From the NCBI RefSeq assembly GCF_039523795.1, contig NZ_BAAAFZ010000094.1:7487-71486 (forward strand): a stretch of 64,000 bases of DNA, in the 5' to 3' direction. Positions 17,094 through 26,373 of this stretch are shown here, piece after piece (position 1 is the first letter of the stretch; the number at the start of each line of letters is the position of its first letter). Made by a program: the position numbers and the translations under genes. The notes under the pieces are model-generated. The model was not told the DNA's origin and made no database searches. It worked only from the letters and a program-made list of their open reading frames with translations. The DNA is from Craurococcus roseus (GTDB lineage: Bacteria; Pseudomonadota; Alphaproteobacteria; Acetobacterales; Acetobacteraceae).

Positions 17094-18855
17094 CCGCACA
17101 TTCGACACTGCTGGCAAAATCGGGGGCTGGGCGTTGAAGGGATGGTTCTGGCCAAGGTGAGGTTGCCATGTGCCTGCGTCCCACTCCGCCGCCGCCGGTG
17201 CCCGCCGACACGGCCCACGTCGCCCGGTCGGCGTTCCCGCGCGGGAACCTGCTCCTGGGCTTGCGCGACGGGCTCGGCCCCGTGTTCCACGATCGCCGTT
17301 TCGGCCGTCTCTTCCCCACCAAAGGGCAGCCAGCCGAGGCGCCATGGCGTCTGGCGCTGGTGACCCTGCTGCAATTCGCCGAAGGGCTGTCCGACCGCCG
17401 AGCCGCCGACGCCGTCCGGAGCCGGGTCGACTGGAAGTACCTGCTCGGCCTGCCGCTGGCCGACGCCGGGTTCGACAGCACCGTGCTGAGCGAGTTCCGC
17501 TCGCGCTTGGTGGCGGGCGGAGCGGAGGAGCTGCTCCTGGGCGCCGTCCTCGACGTCGCCGCCGCGCACCGACTGCTCCGGGCCGGCGGTCGGCAGCGCA
17601 CGGATTCGACCCACGTCCTGGCCGCGGTCCGGGCCATGAACCGTGCGGAGTGCGCTCATGAAACGCTGCGGCACGCCTTGGAGGTGCTGGCCCTCGCGGC
17701 GCCCGAATGGCTGCTCGAGCGGGCGCTGCCGCATTGGGGAACGGCGTACGGCCCGCGCGCCTTCGACGACCGTTTGCCGAAGTCGGCCGCCAAGCGAACG
17801 GCCTGGGTCCGGACGGTCGGCGAGGACGGGCACCATCTGCTCGCCGCCGTCTCCGCCGCCGGGACTCCGGACTGGCTGGCCCGGCTCCCCGCGGCGGGCA
17901 TGCTGCGCCGGGTCTGGATCCAGCAGTTCTACCTCTCCGACGGCGAGGTCCGGTGGCGCACCAAGGAGGAGGGGATCCCGCCCGCAGCGCGGTTCATCAG
18001 TTCGCCCTGCGACCCGGACGCCCACTACGCGCGCAAGAGCAGCAGGTCTTGGATCGGCTACAAGGCGCACCTGACCGAAACCTGCGACGACGGCCTGCCC
18101 CGGATCGTCACCTGCGTGCAGACCACGGCCGGACCCACCGCGGACGGCGACGTGACGACGCCAACCCACCGCGCGCTCCGCGGCAAAGGCCTGCTGCCGG
18201 CCCAGCACATCGTCGACACCGGCTATCTCGACGCCGGCCTGCTCGTGGAGACGCGGCGGGACTTCGGCGTCGACCTCGTCGGTCCCCCGCGCCCGGATCC
18301 GCGCTGGCGAGCGGAAGCCGGCAAGGGCTTTGCGATGGAGGGGTTTGCCATCCACTGGGACACGCGACGGGCCGTCTGCCCGATGGGCGTCCGCAGTTCC
18401 GGCTGGACGCCGTCGGTGGACACCCGCGGCACCGCGGTCGTCAAGGTGAAGTTCTCGGCGAGGGACTGCCGCGCCTGCATCCATCGCGCGGACTGCGCGG
18501 GTCCGAAGGCGAAGCAGCGCCTCATGACCCTCCGGACCCGAGACGAATACGCCGCGCTACAGACGGCGCGGCAACGCCAGCGAACTCCGGACTTCCGCGG
18601 CCTCTACGGGCTCAGGGCCGGGGTCGAAGCGACCATCTCGCAGGCCGTGCGAGGCTTCGGCCTGCGCCGGTCGCGCTACTTCGGCCGGGCGAAAACCCAC
18701 CTCCAGCATGTCGCCACCGCGGCTGCGATGAATCCATCCCGCCTCGTTTGCTGGATCGCCGGCGATCCCTTGGCACCAACCCGGCGGTCGAATCTCGGAC
18801 GCCTGATCCACGCCCAAGGCGCCGCCTGACTTCGCCAGCAGTGTCGAAAATGCGG
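17094..18855 (+). mobile_element. IS1182-type insertion sequence, apparently complete
   Basis: Inverted ends flank one transposase gene. The left end (17094-17121) and right end (18828-18855) match at 24 of 28 positions when one is reverse-complemented, including an identical 15-base core GCCAGCAGTGTCGAA. The outer flanks show no obvious target duplication. The right end overlaps the transposase stop codon. It marks the left edge of the accessory island. Confidence 0.85.
17168..18829 (+). CDS. IS1182 family transposase
   Basis: A 553 aa DDE transposase. The N-terminal part reads FHDRRFGRLFPTKGQPAEAP, LVTLLQFAEGLSDRRAADAV and DWKYLLGLPL, the typical IS1182 opening with DUF772-like sequence (FDSTVLSEFRSRL), and the centre has RTDSTHVLAAVR carrying the first catalytic Asp. 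HIVDTGYLDAGLL probably holds the second Asp, and the C-terminal YGLRAGVEATISQAVRGFGL the catalytic Glu. A Cys-rich insertion CRACIHRADCAG is characteristic of the family. AAGGTGAGG lies 6 bases before the ATG. The frame is intact and may be active. Confidence 0.92.
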   Translation: MCLRPTPPPPVPADTAHVARSAFPRGNLLLGLRDGLGPVFHDRRFGRLFPTKGQPAEAPWRLALVTLLQFAEGLSDRRAADAVRSRVDWKYLLGLPLADAGFDSTVLSEFRSRLVAGGAEELLLGAVLDVAAAHRLLRAGGRQRTDSTHVLAAVRAMNRAECAHETLRHALEVLALAAPEWLLERALPHWGTAYGPRAFDDRLPKSAAKRTAWVRTVGEDGHHLLAAVSAAGTPDWLARLPAAGMLRRVWIQQFYLSDGEVRWRTKEEGIPPAARFISSPCDPDAHYARKSSRSWIGYKAHLTETCDDGLPRIVTCVQTTAGPTADGDVTTPTHRALRGKGLLPAQHIVDTGYLDAGLLVETRRDFGVDLVGPPRPDPRWRAEAGKGFAMEGFAIHWDTRRAVCPMGVRSSGWTPSVDTRGTAVVKVKFSARDCRACIHRADCAGPKAKQRLMTLRTRDEYAALQTARQRQRTPDFRGLYGLRAGVEATISQAVRGFGLRRSRYFGRAKTHLQHVATAAAMNPSRLVCWIAGDPLAPTRRSNLGRLIHAQGAA

Positions 18856-18914
18856 AAGAGCCGGTTTGCGGAGGCGTTTGACACCGTCGGCACGCCCGGC
18901 CCGGGTTGGGCGCC

Positions 18915-18957
18915 TGTGACAGCCGTCACACCAGCGTTCCCGCCACTTGGCTAGAGT
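18915..18957 (+). promoter_or_regulatory. CRP/FNR-type operator and putative -10 box
   Basis: A palindrome TGTGA-N6-TCACA at 18915-18930 matches the E. coli CRP consensus at all ten conserved positions. A -10-like TAGAGT lies at 18952-18957; with transcription starting 7 bases later the operator centre would be at -41.5, the class II activator position. It precedes the sensor gene of the CHAT locus. The regulator that binds it is unknown. Confidence 0.6.
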
Positions 18958-19057
18958 ACGTGCGCGGACTGGACGGGCGCTTGCGGCCACGGAAGTGGGA
19001 ACCCTGGTGGACGTAGCACCCGATCGTGAGGTCGCGAACAATGGGAGGTTTCGGCCC

Positions 19058-21853
19058 GTGGACGACGAGGCGGCCTGGGCGCTGCTGAACTCCCCGTTCC
19101 CCTGCGCCCTTGCGGACCGGGGCGGGACACTGACCGCCATCAACCCTGCGGCGGCGCGACTGCTGCCGCAGGCGCGTGTGGGGCGAGCAGTGGCTCCCCT
19201 GCTCGGGTTGGACCTCGCGCGATTGCTCGCGGAGGCGGCGGCGCCGGCGCCAGAGCCGTTGCCCAGCCTCGCGGAGGCGCCAGACGGCTCGACGGCGGCG
19301 CTACTGGCGCACCCTTTCCCGGCCAGGGGCGGCGGACTGGTCATCGGGCTCACCGACCTGACCGCGGCCCGAGAGGCCGAGCAGCGCCGCTTCGAGAAGA
19401 CGCCTTACGGCACCTTGCGGCTAGACCCCAAGGGCCGAGTCCGGTACGCCAACGGCGCGGCACGGCGGCTGTTTCAGGGCCCATGCGTCGGGCGGGACTT
19501 CGCCTCGATGTTCGAGCCGGCGGTCGCGGAGCAGATCCGCCGCGCTTTCCAGGCGGCCGTCCGCACCGAAGAGGCGCAAAGCGTCCCGGTCGGCTGCGGC
19601 TTCCGCATCGTGGCCGGAGCCCTCAGCTTCCCCTCGGAGCCGTGGGTGACGCTGCTCCCTGACTACGCCCCGGGCGGCCGTCTGGTCGGCGTGCTCGCTG
19701 TGGTGCGGAAGCGGATCCTCGAGGCGCTCCGGCTCCAGCTGCGGGAAGCCGCGGTCGACGCCGATGGCCCTGCAGACCTCCGCGGGTGGGCGGACCGCAT
19801 GCGGGCGCTGCTGGACGTGCTGGCGTTCGCGGTGCCGTTCGACCGCGCGTACTTCACCTGCTTTTCGCGCGACGGCGCTTGGGCGCGGCCTGTCCTCGCC
19901 CACCCGGGCGAGCCCTGGCCCGTCGCCTGGGTCCCGGTGCCGCCGAGCATGCGCGAACGGCTGCGGGCAGGACATTTCGCATTCGAATTGAACGAACTCT
20001 TAGAGACCGACCCCGGGCTCGGTGAGAACCCGTTGGTGGCCCGCCACGTAGCGGACGGGATGGTGTCGCATTTCGTGCTGCCAGTGCCGTTCGGCCAGCC
20101 CGAGGCGGCGCTGACACTGGCCTCCCGCAAGCCCGGCCTCTTCCGCGATGGCGGAGGCGGGGACGCGGAGGGGGACGCTTCTTGGTCGTCGATCGAGGAC
20201 GCTTGGCCGCCGCCCCCTTCCAAGGCGGCGATCAGGCTGCAGCTCGAGCCTCCGCTGCTCGCGCTGCTTCGCCAGATCGAGCGCCACGACGCCAGCGTTG
20301 AGCGCATCGGCGACACCGCCGAGGGCGCGAAGACCGTGCCGGAAGCCACGCGGACTCTGCTGCAGGGCCTGGTCGAGCATTTCGGCTGGGACCACGCGTC
20401 GGTCTTCGTCGCAGAACGTGGAGCGGAACGCACCGAGTTCCGCCCTTTCGTGCAGTACCCGGCCACCGACGCCGACGGCGGCCCGCACCCGTTGGCCATA
20501 CCGTGGTCCCACCGTCAACCGCTGTATGACCCGGCGCCAGGCGAGCCCTTGGACGAGGAACTCGCGCGGGAATCGGGCATGTTGGGCGCGGCGGTGCGCA
20601 GCGCCCGCCACGGCGGCTCGGGCGTCGTGGTCGCAGCGGACGTGAGCGATCCGCGAACGCACGGGAAGCCGCCGCACTGGTTCCGCTCGGTTTCCAGGAG
20701 CCAGGCGTCCGCGTTGACCGTGGCGATCACCATCGACGGCCGCACGCGCTGGGTGCTCGACACCGTGTCCCGTCACGCGAACGCCTTCATCGAGGAGGAC
20801 GGCGCGCGCGTGGCGGCGCTGGTGCGGAGGCTCGCCGACCGCGTCGCGGCGCTCCGGACCGCCGCGATAAACGAGACCCTGATCGAGCTGGTGGAGCAGG
20901 GCGTCGTGGTCACGGACGGCGCCGGAACCATCCTGCGGGCGAACCGGAGCGCGCAGGGCATCCTGGGCCTGCTCGCGGACCGACCGCCCGATGGCGCCCG
21001 CCTCCACGACCACTTGTGTCCCGACGCCGACGGCGAAGCCACGCGGTTGCCGGAAATCGGGCATAGGCGCACGAAAGTGCGGCTCGGACCGGTTGGCGGC
21101 GAAGGCCACGACGTGTGGGTCGAGCGCTTCGAGGACAGCACCGAAACGCGCGACTTGGTGTGGTTGCTCGACGCCACCCAGCACGAGGCCTTCACGCACG
21201 ACACCCGCTACATCCAAGCGACAGTGGAAGAGGTGGCGCGCCAGACCCGGGGCCCGCTGCTGCTCGCGTCCGCGCTGGCCAGGCGGATCGCTTACGGCCC
21301 CCAGTCGCACATGGAGCCCGTGGCCAAGGCGGCCAAGAAGCTGCGGGCGGAACTCACCAAAGCCGACATCACCTTCGAACGGCTCGCCGAAACCGCCGAC
21401 GTCCGGCGCGCCCCGAAGCGGGAGGAGTCGGACGTAGAACTCCGCGAGTTGGTCGCAGGCATCAAAGACGGCCTGCCCGAGGCGGATGCCGGCTTGATCC
21501 ACGGGCCGACCGGCGAAGCCACCGTCGCGGGCGACCGCGGCCGCCTTTCCTTCGCGCTTCGCACCTTGATAGGGCACCTGCTGGCGCGCGCGCCCGACAA
21601 GATCGACGTGACGCTGCGGCGGTCCGCGGCGGACGGCGCGGTCTTGTCGCTGCGGGCCGTGTGCCTCCGGCCCGAGGCGCCGGACGACGAAGGGGGCGAG
21701 CTGGGCAAGGCCGCGTGCGCCGCCCGGGAGGCTGCTGGCCGGAGCCTGGGCACGGTGATGGCAGTCCTGCGGGCACACGGCGCGGGCTTCGAGGAACGGC
21801 AGGACGGTTACGAGCTCCGCTTCCGCCTGCCCATTCGTGAGGCATTGACATGA
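19058..21853 (+). CDS. PAS/GAF sensor with degenerate histidine-kinase core
   Basis: A 931 aa cytoplasmic sensor without membrane segments. In order: PAS (about 5-95, CALADRGGTLTAINPAAARLL), PAS (105-210, YGTLRLDPKGRVRYANGAAR), GAF-like (225-410), GAF (430-640, LVEHFGWDHASVFVAERG), PAS (650-750, LVEQGVVVTDGAGTILRANR), a four-helix DHp-like region, and an ATPase-like end (860-931). The kinase looks dead: the H-box site reads VARQTRGPLLLASALARR without the His-Glu pair, the N-box lacks its Asn (LRTLIGHLLA), and no DxGxG box is seen. The GTG at 19058 is chosen because GGGAGG lies 9 bases upstream; a TTG at 18947 is unlikely. Its stop overlaps the CHAT gene (ATGA). It probably senses a signal and regulates the protease by binding. 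Confidence 0.78.
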   Translation: MDDEAAWALLNSPFPCALADRGGTLTAINPAAARLLPQARVGRAVAPLLGLDLARLLAEAAAPAPEPLPSLAEAPDGSTAALLAHPFPARGGGLVIGLTDLTAAREAEQRRFEKTPYGTLRLDPKGRVRYANGAARRLFQGPCVGRDFASMFEPAVAEQIRRAFQAAVRTEEAQSVPVGCGFRIVAGALSFPSEPWVTLLPDYAPGGRLVGVLAVVRKRILEALRLQLREAAVDADGPADLRGWADRMRALLDVLAFAVPFDRAYFTCFSRDGAWARPVLAHPGEPWPVAWVPVPPSMRERLRAGHFAFELNELLETDPGLGENPLVARHVADGMVSHFVLPVPFGQPEAALTLASRKPGLFRDGGGGDAEGDASWSSIEDAWPPPPSKAAIRLQLEPPLLALLRQIERHDASVERIGDTAEGAKTVPEATRTLLQGLVEHFGWDHASVFVAERGAERTEFRPFVQYPATDADGGPHPLAIPWSHRQPLYDPAPGEPLDEELARESGMLGAAVRSARHGGSGVVVAADVSDPRTHGKPPHWFRSVSRSQASALTVAITIDGRTRWVLDTVSRHANAFIEEDGARVAALVRRLADRVAALRTAAINETLIELVEQGVVVTDGAGTILRANRSAQGILGLLADRPPDGARLHDHLCPDADGEATRLPEIGHRRTKVRLGPVGGEGHDVWVERFEDSTETRDLVWLLDATQHEAFTHDTRYIQATVEEVARQTRGPLLLASALARRIAYGPQSHMEPVAKAAKKLRAELTKADITFERLAETADVRRAPKREESDVELRELVAGIKDGLPEADAGLIHGPTGEATVAGDRGRLSFALRTLIGHLLARAPDKIDVTLRRSAADGAVLSLRAVCLRPEAPDDEGGELGKAACAAREAAGRSLGTVMAVLRAHGAGFEERQDGYELRFRLPIREALT

Positions 21854-23418
21854 CCCTCTACATGGTCAGCAGCGACGAGGCGGTGCAGGACAGCGTGAGC
21901 ATCACGCTCGAGGACTTCATCGAGAAGGGCAGCCCGTTGCGGGAACTACGGCCGCACAGCGCCAACGACGCGCGGGACAGGCTTGCGACGAGAGATCCCC
22001 CGTCGGCGGTGATCTTGGACAAGGAGGCACCGGGCGCGGAGGAGCTCCTCGATTGGATCGCGAAGAAGGTGCCGACCGTGCCGGTGGTTCTGCCGATCCG
22101 CGCGCCGGAGCTCTCGCACATCGCCGCGGTGCTCCGTCCGCGGGTCTGGGGCTGGGACATGAGCGCTGACCCGGACGACCCCGACGCGGCCGAGAAGCGG
22201 CTCGCCGCCGTTCTAGGCGCGGCGGTCGCTCCGCCGGCCAAGCGGAGGCTGCTCGCCGTGGTGCGTTTCACGGGTCCTGCCGCGCAACTGGCGGTGGTCG
22301 AGAACGGCATCTCGCACTTCAGCGGCCTGCCGCTGCTGGTGGACGGGTGGAAGCGAGACAAGCTCAACCGCCTGGCCCAGGAGAACCTCGAACCCTTCAG
22401 GGAGGGCCGGCTCCGCGAGCTCAAGACGCTCTGGGCGGAGTTCAGCGAGCGCGGGATCGACGTGATGAACTACCTGTTCGACTCAGCGGCCGCCGATCTC
22501 ATAGACCGCAGCGACGTGGACAGCTTGGAATTCCGCTTCGAGATCGAGGACGAGGCGCTGGAGGCACGGTTCGGCCTGCCGCTCGAACTGTTGTGCAAGG
22601 AGCTCGGCACCGATTTCCTCTGCAAGCTCCGTCCCATGGCGCGGGGGATTGTCAAGGCGCGCAAGGCGTCCCCCGCCGTTCTGGCGGTGGGTCCAGCCGC
22701 CAACGCTAACGCCCCGGCCGCGCCCCGCCGGCCGCCGCCGCTTGTGCTGTTCGTGGACGCCAGCATGGTGGTCGGCCAGCCGGCGGTGTTCAGCGCGGAA
22801 GGCGTCGTCTTCCCGTCGTTCGACGAACTGCGCGAAACGGCGGCGGAGCAACTCAATGGCCTGCGCGACCTGGAGCAGAAGAAACGGGGCTCGCCGGAGC
22901 TGCCGCTCTGCAGAATCGAGATCTTTCCTCCGCCCGGTTTCAAGATCGGGGAGACGAAGTACGCGGCGGCCCTGGAGGAGCGGCTGCGCGCACCGGCCGA
23001 CAAGCTGCCGCGGCCCGACATACTGCATTTCTGCGGCCACGGCATCACCACCACGCATCTTAAGTCGCGGAAGACGCAGTTGATCCTGCCCGGCACCGAT
23101 GGCGCCGATCCGGACCCGCTGCCCGTTGATCTGCTCGCTGGCTGGCTGCCCGAAGGTTTGCGCCTGATCTTCCTCGCCGCCTGCCAGAGCGTCTCGCCGC
23201 ACGCCGCGCGGGCGCTGCACCACAGGCTCCAATGCGACCTGATCGGCTTTCGCTGGACGATCGACGCGACGAAGATCGCGGACTTCACCAGAAATTTCTA
23301 CGCGGCGCACCTGGACGACGGGCTGACCACCGCCGCCGCCTACCAACGCGCGTGCGAGAGTTCATACCGCGATACGCACACGGCCTGGGTGTCCGCCGTG
23401 GCGTTGGCGGCGGCTTAA
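21850..23418 (+). CDS. receiver-like/CHAT-domain caspase-like protease
   Basis: A 522 aa protein. Residues 1-120 look like a receiver domain (acidic pair near D9/E10, VILDKEAPGAEELLDWI with a candidate phospho-Asp), but the usual conserved Lys is not evident, so it may be a pseudo-receiver. Residues 150-520 are a CHAT domain (clan CD peptidase): the LPLELLCKELGTDFL stretch is typical of the CHAT N-terminal half. DILHFCGHG carries the likely catalytic His 397 and LIFLAACQS the catalytic Cys 445, followed by CDLIGFRWTIDATKIADFTRN. CHAT proteases act as caspase-like executioners in bacterial defence and cell-fate systems. The gene overlaps the sensor gene by 4 bases, so the two are made together. 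The substrate is unknown. Confidence 0.85.
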   Translation: MTLYMVSSDEAVQDSVSITLEDFIEKGSPLRELRPHSANDARDRLATRDPPSAVILDKEAPGAEELLDWIAKKVPTVPVVLPIRAPELSHIAAVLRPRVWGWDMSADPDDPDAAEKRLAAVLGAAVAPPAKRRLLAVVRFTGPAAQLAVVENGISHFSGLPLLVDGWKRDKLNRLAQENLEPFREGRLRELKTLWAEFSERGIDVMNYLFDSAAADLIDRSDVDSLEFRFEIEDEALEARFGLPLELLCKELGTDFLCKLRPMARGIVKARKASPAVLAVGPAANANAPAAPRRPPPLVLFVDASMVVGQPAVFSAEGVVFPSFDELRETAAEQLNGLRDLEQKKRGSPELPLCRIEIFPPPGFKIGETKYAAALEERLRAPADKLPRPDILHFCGHGITTTHLKSRKTQLILPGTDGADPDPLPVDLLAGWLPEGLRLIFLAACQSVSPHAARALHHRLQCDLIGFRWTIDATKIADFTRNFYAAHLDDGLTTAAAYQRACESSYRDTHTAWVSAVALAAA

Positions 23419-23433
23419 AAAGGAGGGGGTGGC

Positions 23434-24750
23434 ATGCGCTGGGGCGGCGACGTCGTCGAGGCGGTCCACGAGGCGTGGCAGGGCTTAAAGACCCGACCCA
23501 ATTTGCGCCAAGCCTACCTGGAGGTCGCGGAAGCGAGGGAGCCGGGCGCACCCCCGATGGCGGTGCGCGACTTCACGGCCGAGGAAAGCTACGCCAGCGT
23601 CCGCGTCGTCGAGCTGCGGCTGGCGGAGGCGCGGCGCTACGCCGCCGAGTTCCTGCCGATGTGCGCCTGCTTCCTGCGGGAGGGCGACGGCGGGGGGCAG
23701 CGCACGCTGCCCGTCGTGCTCGGGGCGGACACCATCCGCGGCGGCCTCGGCGCCAACGCGCCCAAGGACGCCGGGCGCAACCTCGCCATCCACAACATGG
23801 ACGTCGTGCGGAACCTGCCGGTGCGGGCCACGGGTCTCACGATGTACCTGTCGCTCTGTCGGTTCAAAGACGACTCGCTGACCAGCGGGTTGCTCGCCTT
23901 CGCCGCGGAAGCGGCGAAGGCGATCGGCGGGGAGGCGGCCGCCGCGCCGGTCCGCGTCGCCGGCGACCTCACCGGCAAGCTGCAGGCGTTGCTCGGCTCC
24001 GGCAGCGTCGAGACGCGCTTCGCTCGCCTGGACGGCGACGCGCTGCGGAAGAGCGGGCATCGGCTGCTGGCGGCCTCCACGTCCGCCTTCGCTGGGCGGC
24101 TGGAGGTCCAGGACGGGGTGCTGGTGCAGGTGCAAGGCGGGACCCGGCGCACGGTGGACGACGCTGACTACCTCCTGCTGGAGTTCCGCCACCTGCCGAC
24201 GCTGCTGGAGGGCAACCTGCATTTTGCACAGGTGAAGGGGCTGCCCTTCCACAACCATTTCCTGGCGGCGCAACAAGCGATCATCGCCGCGCGAGGCCAC
24301 CCGTCCGCGCTGGTCGACGACTTGATGATCAAGCTGGAGCAGGAGATCTACGCGTCCCCGGCGCTGACGGAGCGCGACCGACCGTTGCTCAACGCCCTTT
24401 ACACCACGGCGCGACGGCAAAAGGAGAAGTCGTACGGCCCAAAGACCGCTTCCGGCACCGACGTGCCGGAGCTGGGCCGGATGGCCGCGCTCGCCGGGCG
24501 GGCGGAGCAGGGAGCCAAACGGGTGCTCGGCGACGTTCGTCGCGTGATGGCCGATCTCGTCATGAAGGCCGGCGACGTGACGGCCGGCCATCCCGCGGCG
24601 GATGTCGGCGCCGACGATCGGCCCGTGCCCGACGAAACCCTCGCCGCCATCGGTCGACGCCTGCTGGAGGCGCTTCCGTCGACCGTGGATGACCGGACCG
24701 CGCGCGCCGTCAATGCGGCCCTGCTCCGTTCCGTCCGCATCGGCCCATGA
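23434..24750 (+). CDS. unknown protein, third gene of the CHAT locus
   Basis: A 438 aa soluble protein with no signal peptide or membrane helix and no family I recognise. It begins MRWGGDVVEAVHEAWQGLKT. A compact N-terminal half contains LPMCACFLREGDGGGQRTLP and MDVVRNLPVRATGLTMYLSL. A central segment reads ADYLLLEFRHLPTLLEGNLH, then FHNHFLAAQQAIIAARGHP, and the tail is helical (ALVDDLMIKLEQEIYASPAL). It starts 15 bases after the protease stop with GGAGGGGG upstream, so it belongs to the same operon. Position suggests a substrate, effector or structural partner of the CHAT protease. This is inference; nothing in the sequence shows enzymatic activity. Confidence 0.8.
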   Translation: MRWGGDVVEAVHEAWQGLKTRPNLRQAYLEVAEAREPGAPPMAVRDFTAEESYASVRVVELRLAEARRYAAEFLPMCACFLREGDGGGQRTLPVVLGADTIRGGLGANAPKDAGRNLAIHNMDVVRNLPVRATGLTMYLSLCRFKDDSLTSGLLAFAAEAAKAIGGEAAAAPVRVAGDLTGKLQALLGSGSVETRFARLDGDALRKSGHRLLAASTSAFAGRLEVQDGVLVQVQGGTRRTVDDADYLLLEFRHLPTLLEGNLHFAQVKGLPFHNHFLAAQQAIIAARGHPSALVDDLMIKLEQEIYASPALTERDRPLLNALYTTARRQKEKSYGPKTASGTDVPELGRMAALAGRAEQGAKRVLGDVRRVMADLVMKAGDVTAGHPAADVGADDRPVPDETLAAIGRRLLEALPSTVDDRTARAVNAALLRSVRIGP

Positions 24751-25292
24751 TACGCTGAACCGCTGTTTCGCCGTGGGCCGGCGCTCATCGGAGGATGCAC
24801 CCACTCACGGCTCGCACCGCATGGTGGGCGAGCCACGGCAGCGTGTGGCCGGAAGGCTGTTGCGACCGGGACGCTCAAGCGCCGCGGAGAGCAGCGCAAG
24901 CAGCCAGGGCGGGCCACGCCAGGCGGCTCGTTCACATTGCTTGGGTGAGCGCGCCGTGGCCGGCGCGGGCACCGCCGGTGGGTAAGCGGTCGCCCCTGCG
25001 TTCGGGCGAGTGGCGGCGGGGTACGCGAGCGGCTACGCCAAGGGCGGCCGAGAGCCGGGCTGGGAGCGCTGCCCTGTGCCGGCGTTGGCGCCCGATCGGG
25101 TTGTCTGGTCCGCCGGTTCGCCGTCCGCGGTTCCCGGACCGAACCGAGGGCTCCGGACCGGCTCGGTGCGGATGCCAACGATGCCAGCCGGGGCTTCCGA
25201 TCAAAGCCAGCCGCCCGTTCCTGCCGAAGCCAGCCGGGCGTTCCGATGGAAGCCGGCCGGGGAGGGGCGGTCTGCAGACGTGGTGATTTGGC
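24751..25292. other. intergenic region between CHAT locus and IS pile-up
   Basis: About 540 bases with no supported gene. The right part contains a 23-bp tandem repeat (entered separately). It may be worn mobile DNA. Confidence 0.4.
25183..25262 (+). repeat. 23-bp tandem repeat, three full units and a partial one
   Basis: Units begin at 25183, 25206, 25229 and 25252 (partial), each opening GCCAGCCG or GCCGGCCG with TTCC near the middle. The period is exactly 23 bases, and the unit is imperfect. It is not in a recognised gene. Confidence 0.75.
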
Positions 25293-25660
25293 TCAGCTCT
25301 CCTGGTTCGCGTCAACGACGGTCGCGCGCCGGGCGGCGCGCCGGCGCATGGATTCGCCCCTCAGCCCGATCCGGCGGGCGTTGTGCACGAGGCGGTCCAG
25401 GATGGCGTCGCCGAGGGTGGGATCGGCGATCCACTCGTGCCAGTCGGGCACCGGGAGCTGGCTGGTGAAGATGGTGGCGGCGCGGCCGTGCCGGTCGTCC
25501 ACGATCTCCAGCAGGTCGCGCCGCTGCTCGGGCGTGAGCGGGGTCAGCCCCCAGTCGTCGAGGACCAGCAGCTGGACGCGGGCCAGGCTCTTGAGCACGC
25601 GGGCGTAGCGCCCATCGCTCCGTGCCAGGCCGAGCGCCTCGAGCAGCCGCGGCAGGCGCA
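25293..25660 (-). pseudogene. istB: IS21-type helper ATPase IstB, C-terminal fragment
   Basis: The leftward frame reads RLPRLLEALGLARSDGRYAR, VQLLVLDDWGLTPLTPEQRR (Walker B), IFTSQLPVPDWHEWI and ADPTLGDAILDRLVHNARRI, the C-terminal half of an IstB transposition helper. The Walker A half is missing: homology stops at 25660, exactly where an IS6-type terminal repeat begins. No IstA gene remains. This is a dead remnant. Confidence 0.88.
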
Positions 25661-26373
25661 GCATTGCCAACTTGGTGTGCGGGAAGGCCCGCGCAATCAG
25701 GCCGCGGTACGGCTCAGAGCTTCACGCGGCCGTCTGGACGCAAGTCTCCTGCCGCCAGACCCGGAAGGCCCCGGCGCGGGCGGAGCGGTACCGAGCGGCG
25801 GTCATCAGGTGCCGGCGCGGACGGAAGTGGCCGTAGATCATGGCGTGCAATGAAAAGAACCGCTGCGCCTGGTCCGGCGACTTGAAACGCTGAATCTGCC
25901 GCTCCCGCCGCCGCGTCGGCCTGTGGGAATTCTCGGCACGATTGGTGAGGCACCGGCCGGTCCGGTGCCGCACGTCGGGCAGGACCTCGCGCTGAGCCGC
26001 GCCGTAGCTCCTCAGGCCGTCGGTGACGATGCGTTTCGGCTTGTACCTCAGTCCGGCCAGCAAGCACTTGGAGAAGCGCTTGGCCGCCGTGGCGTTCCGC
26101 CGCGTCTGCACCAGGATGTCGAGCACGACGCCATCCTGGTCCACCGCGCGCCAGAGGTAGTGCAGCACGCCATTGATCCGCAGGAAGACCTCGTCGAGGT
26201 GCCAGGTGTCGCCCGGCCTCGGCCGTCGCCGGCACAGCCTCCGGGCGAAGTCGGCGCCGAACCGGAGGCACCACTGCCGGATGCTCTCGTGCGTGACGCC
26301 GATGCCCCGCTCGGCCAGGATCATCTCCGCATCCCGCAGGCTCAGGCCGAAGACGTGGATGCTCCTATGTCAG

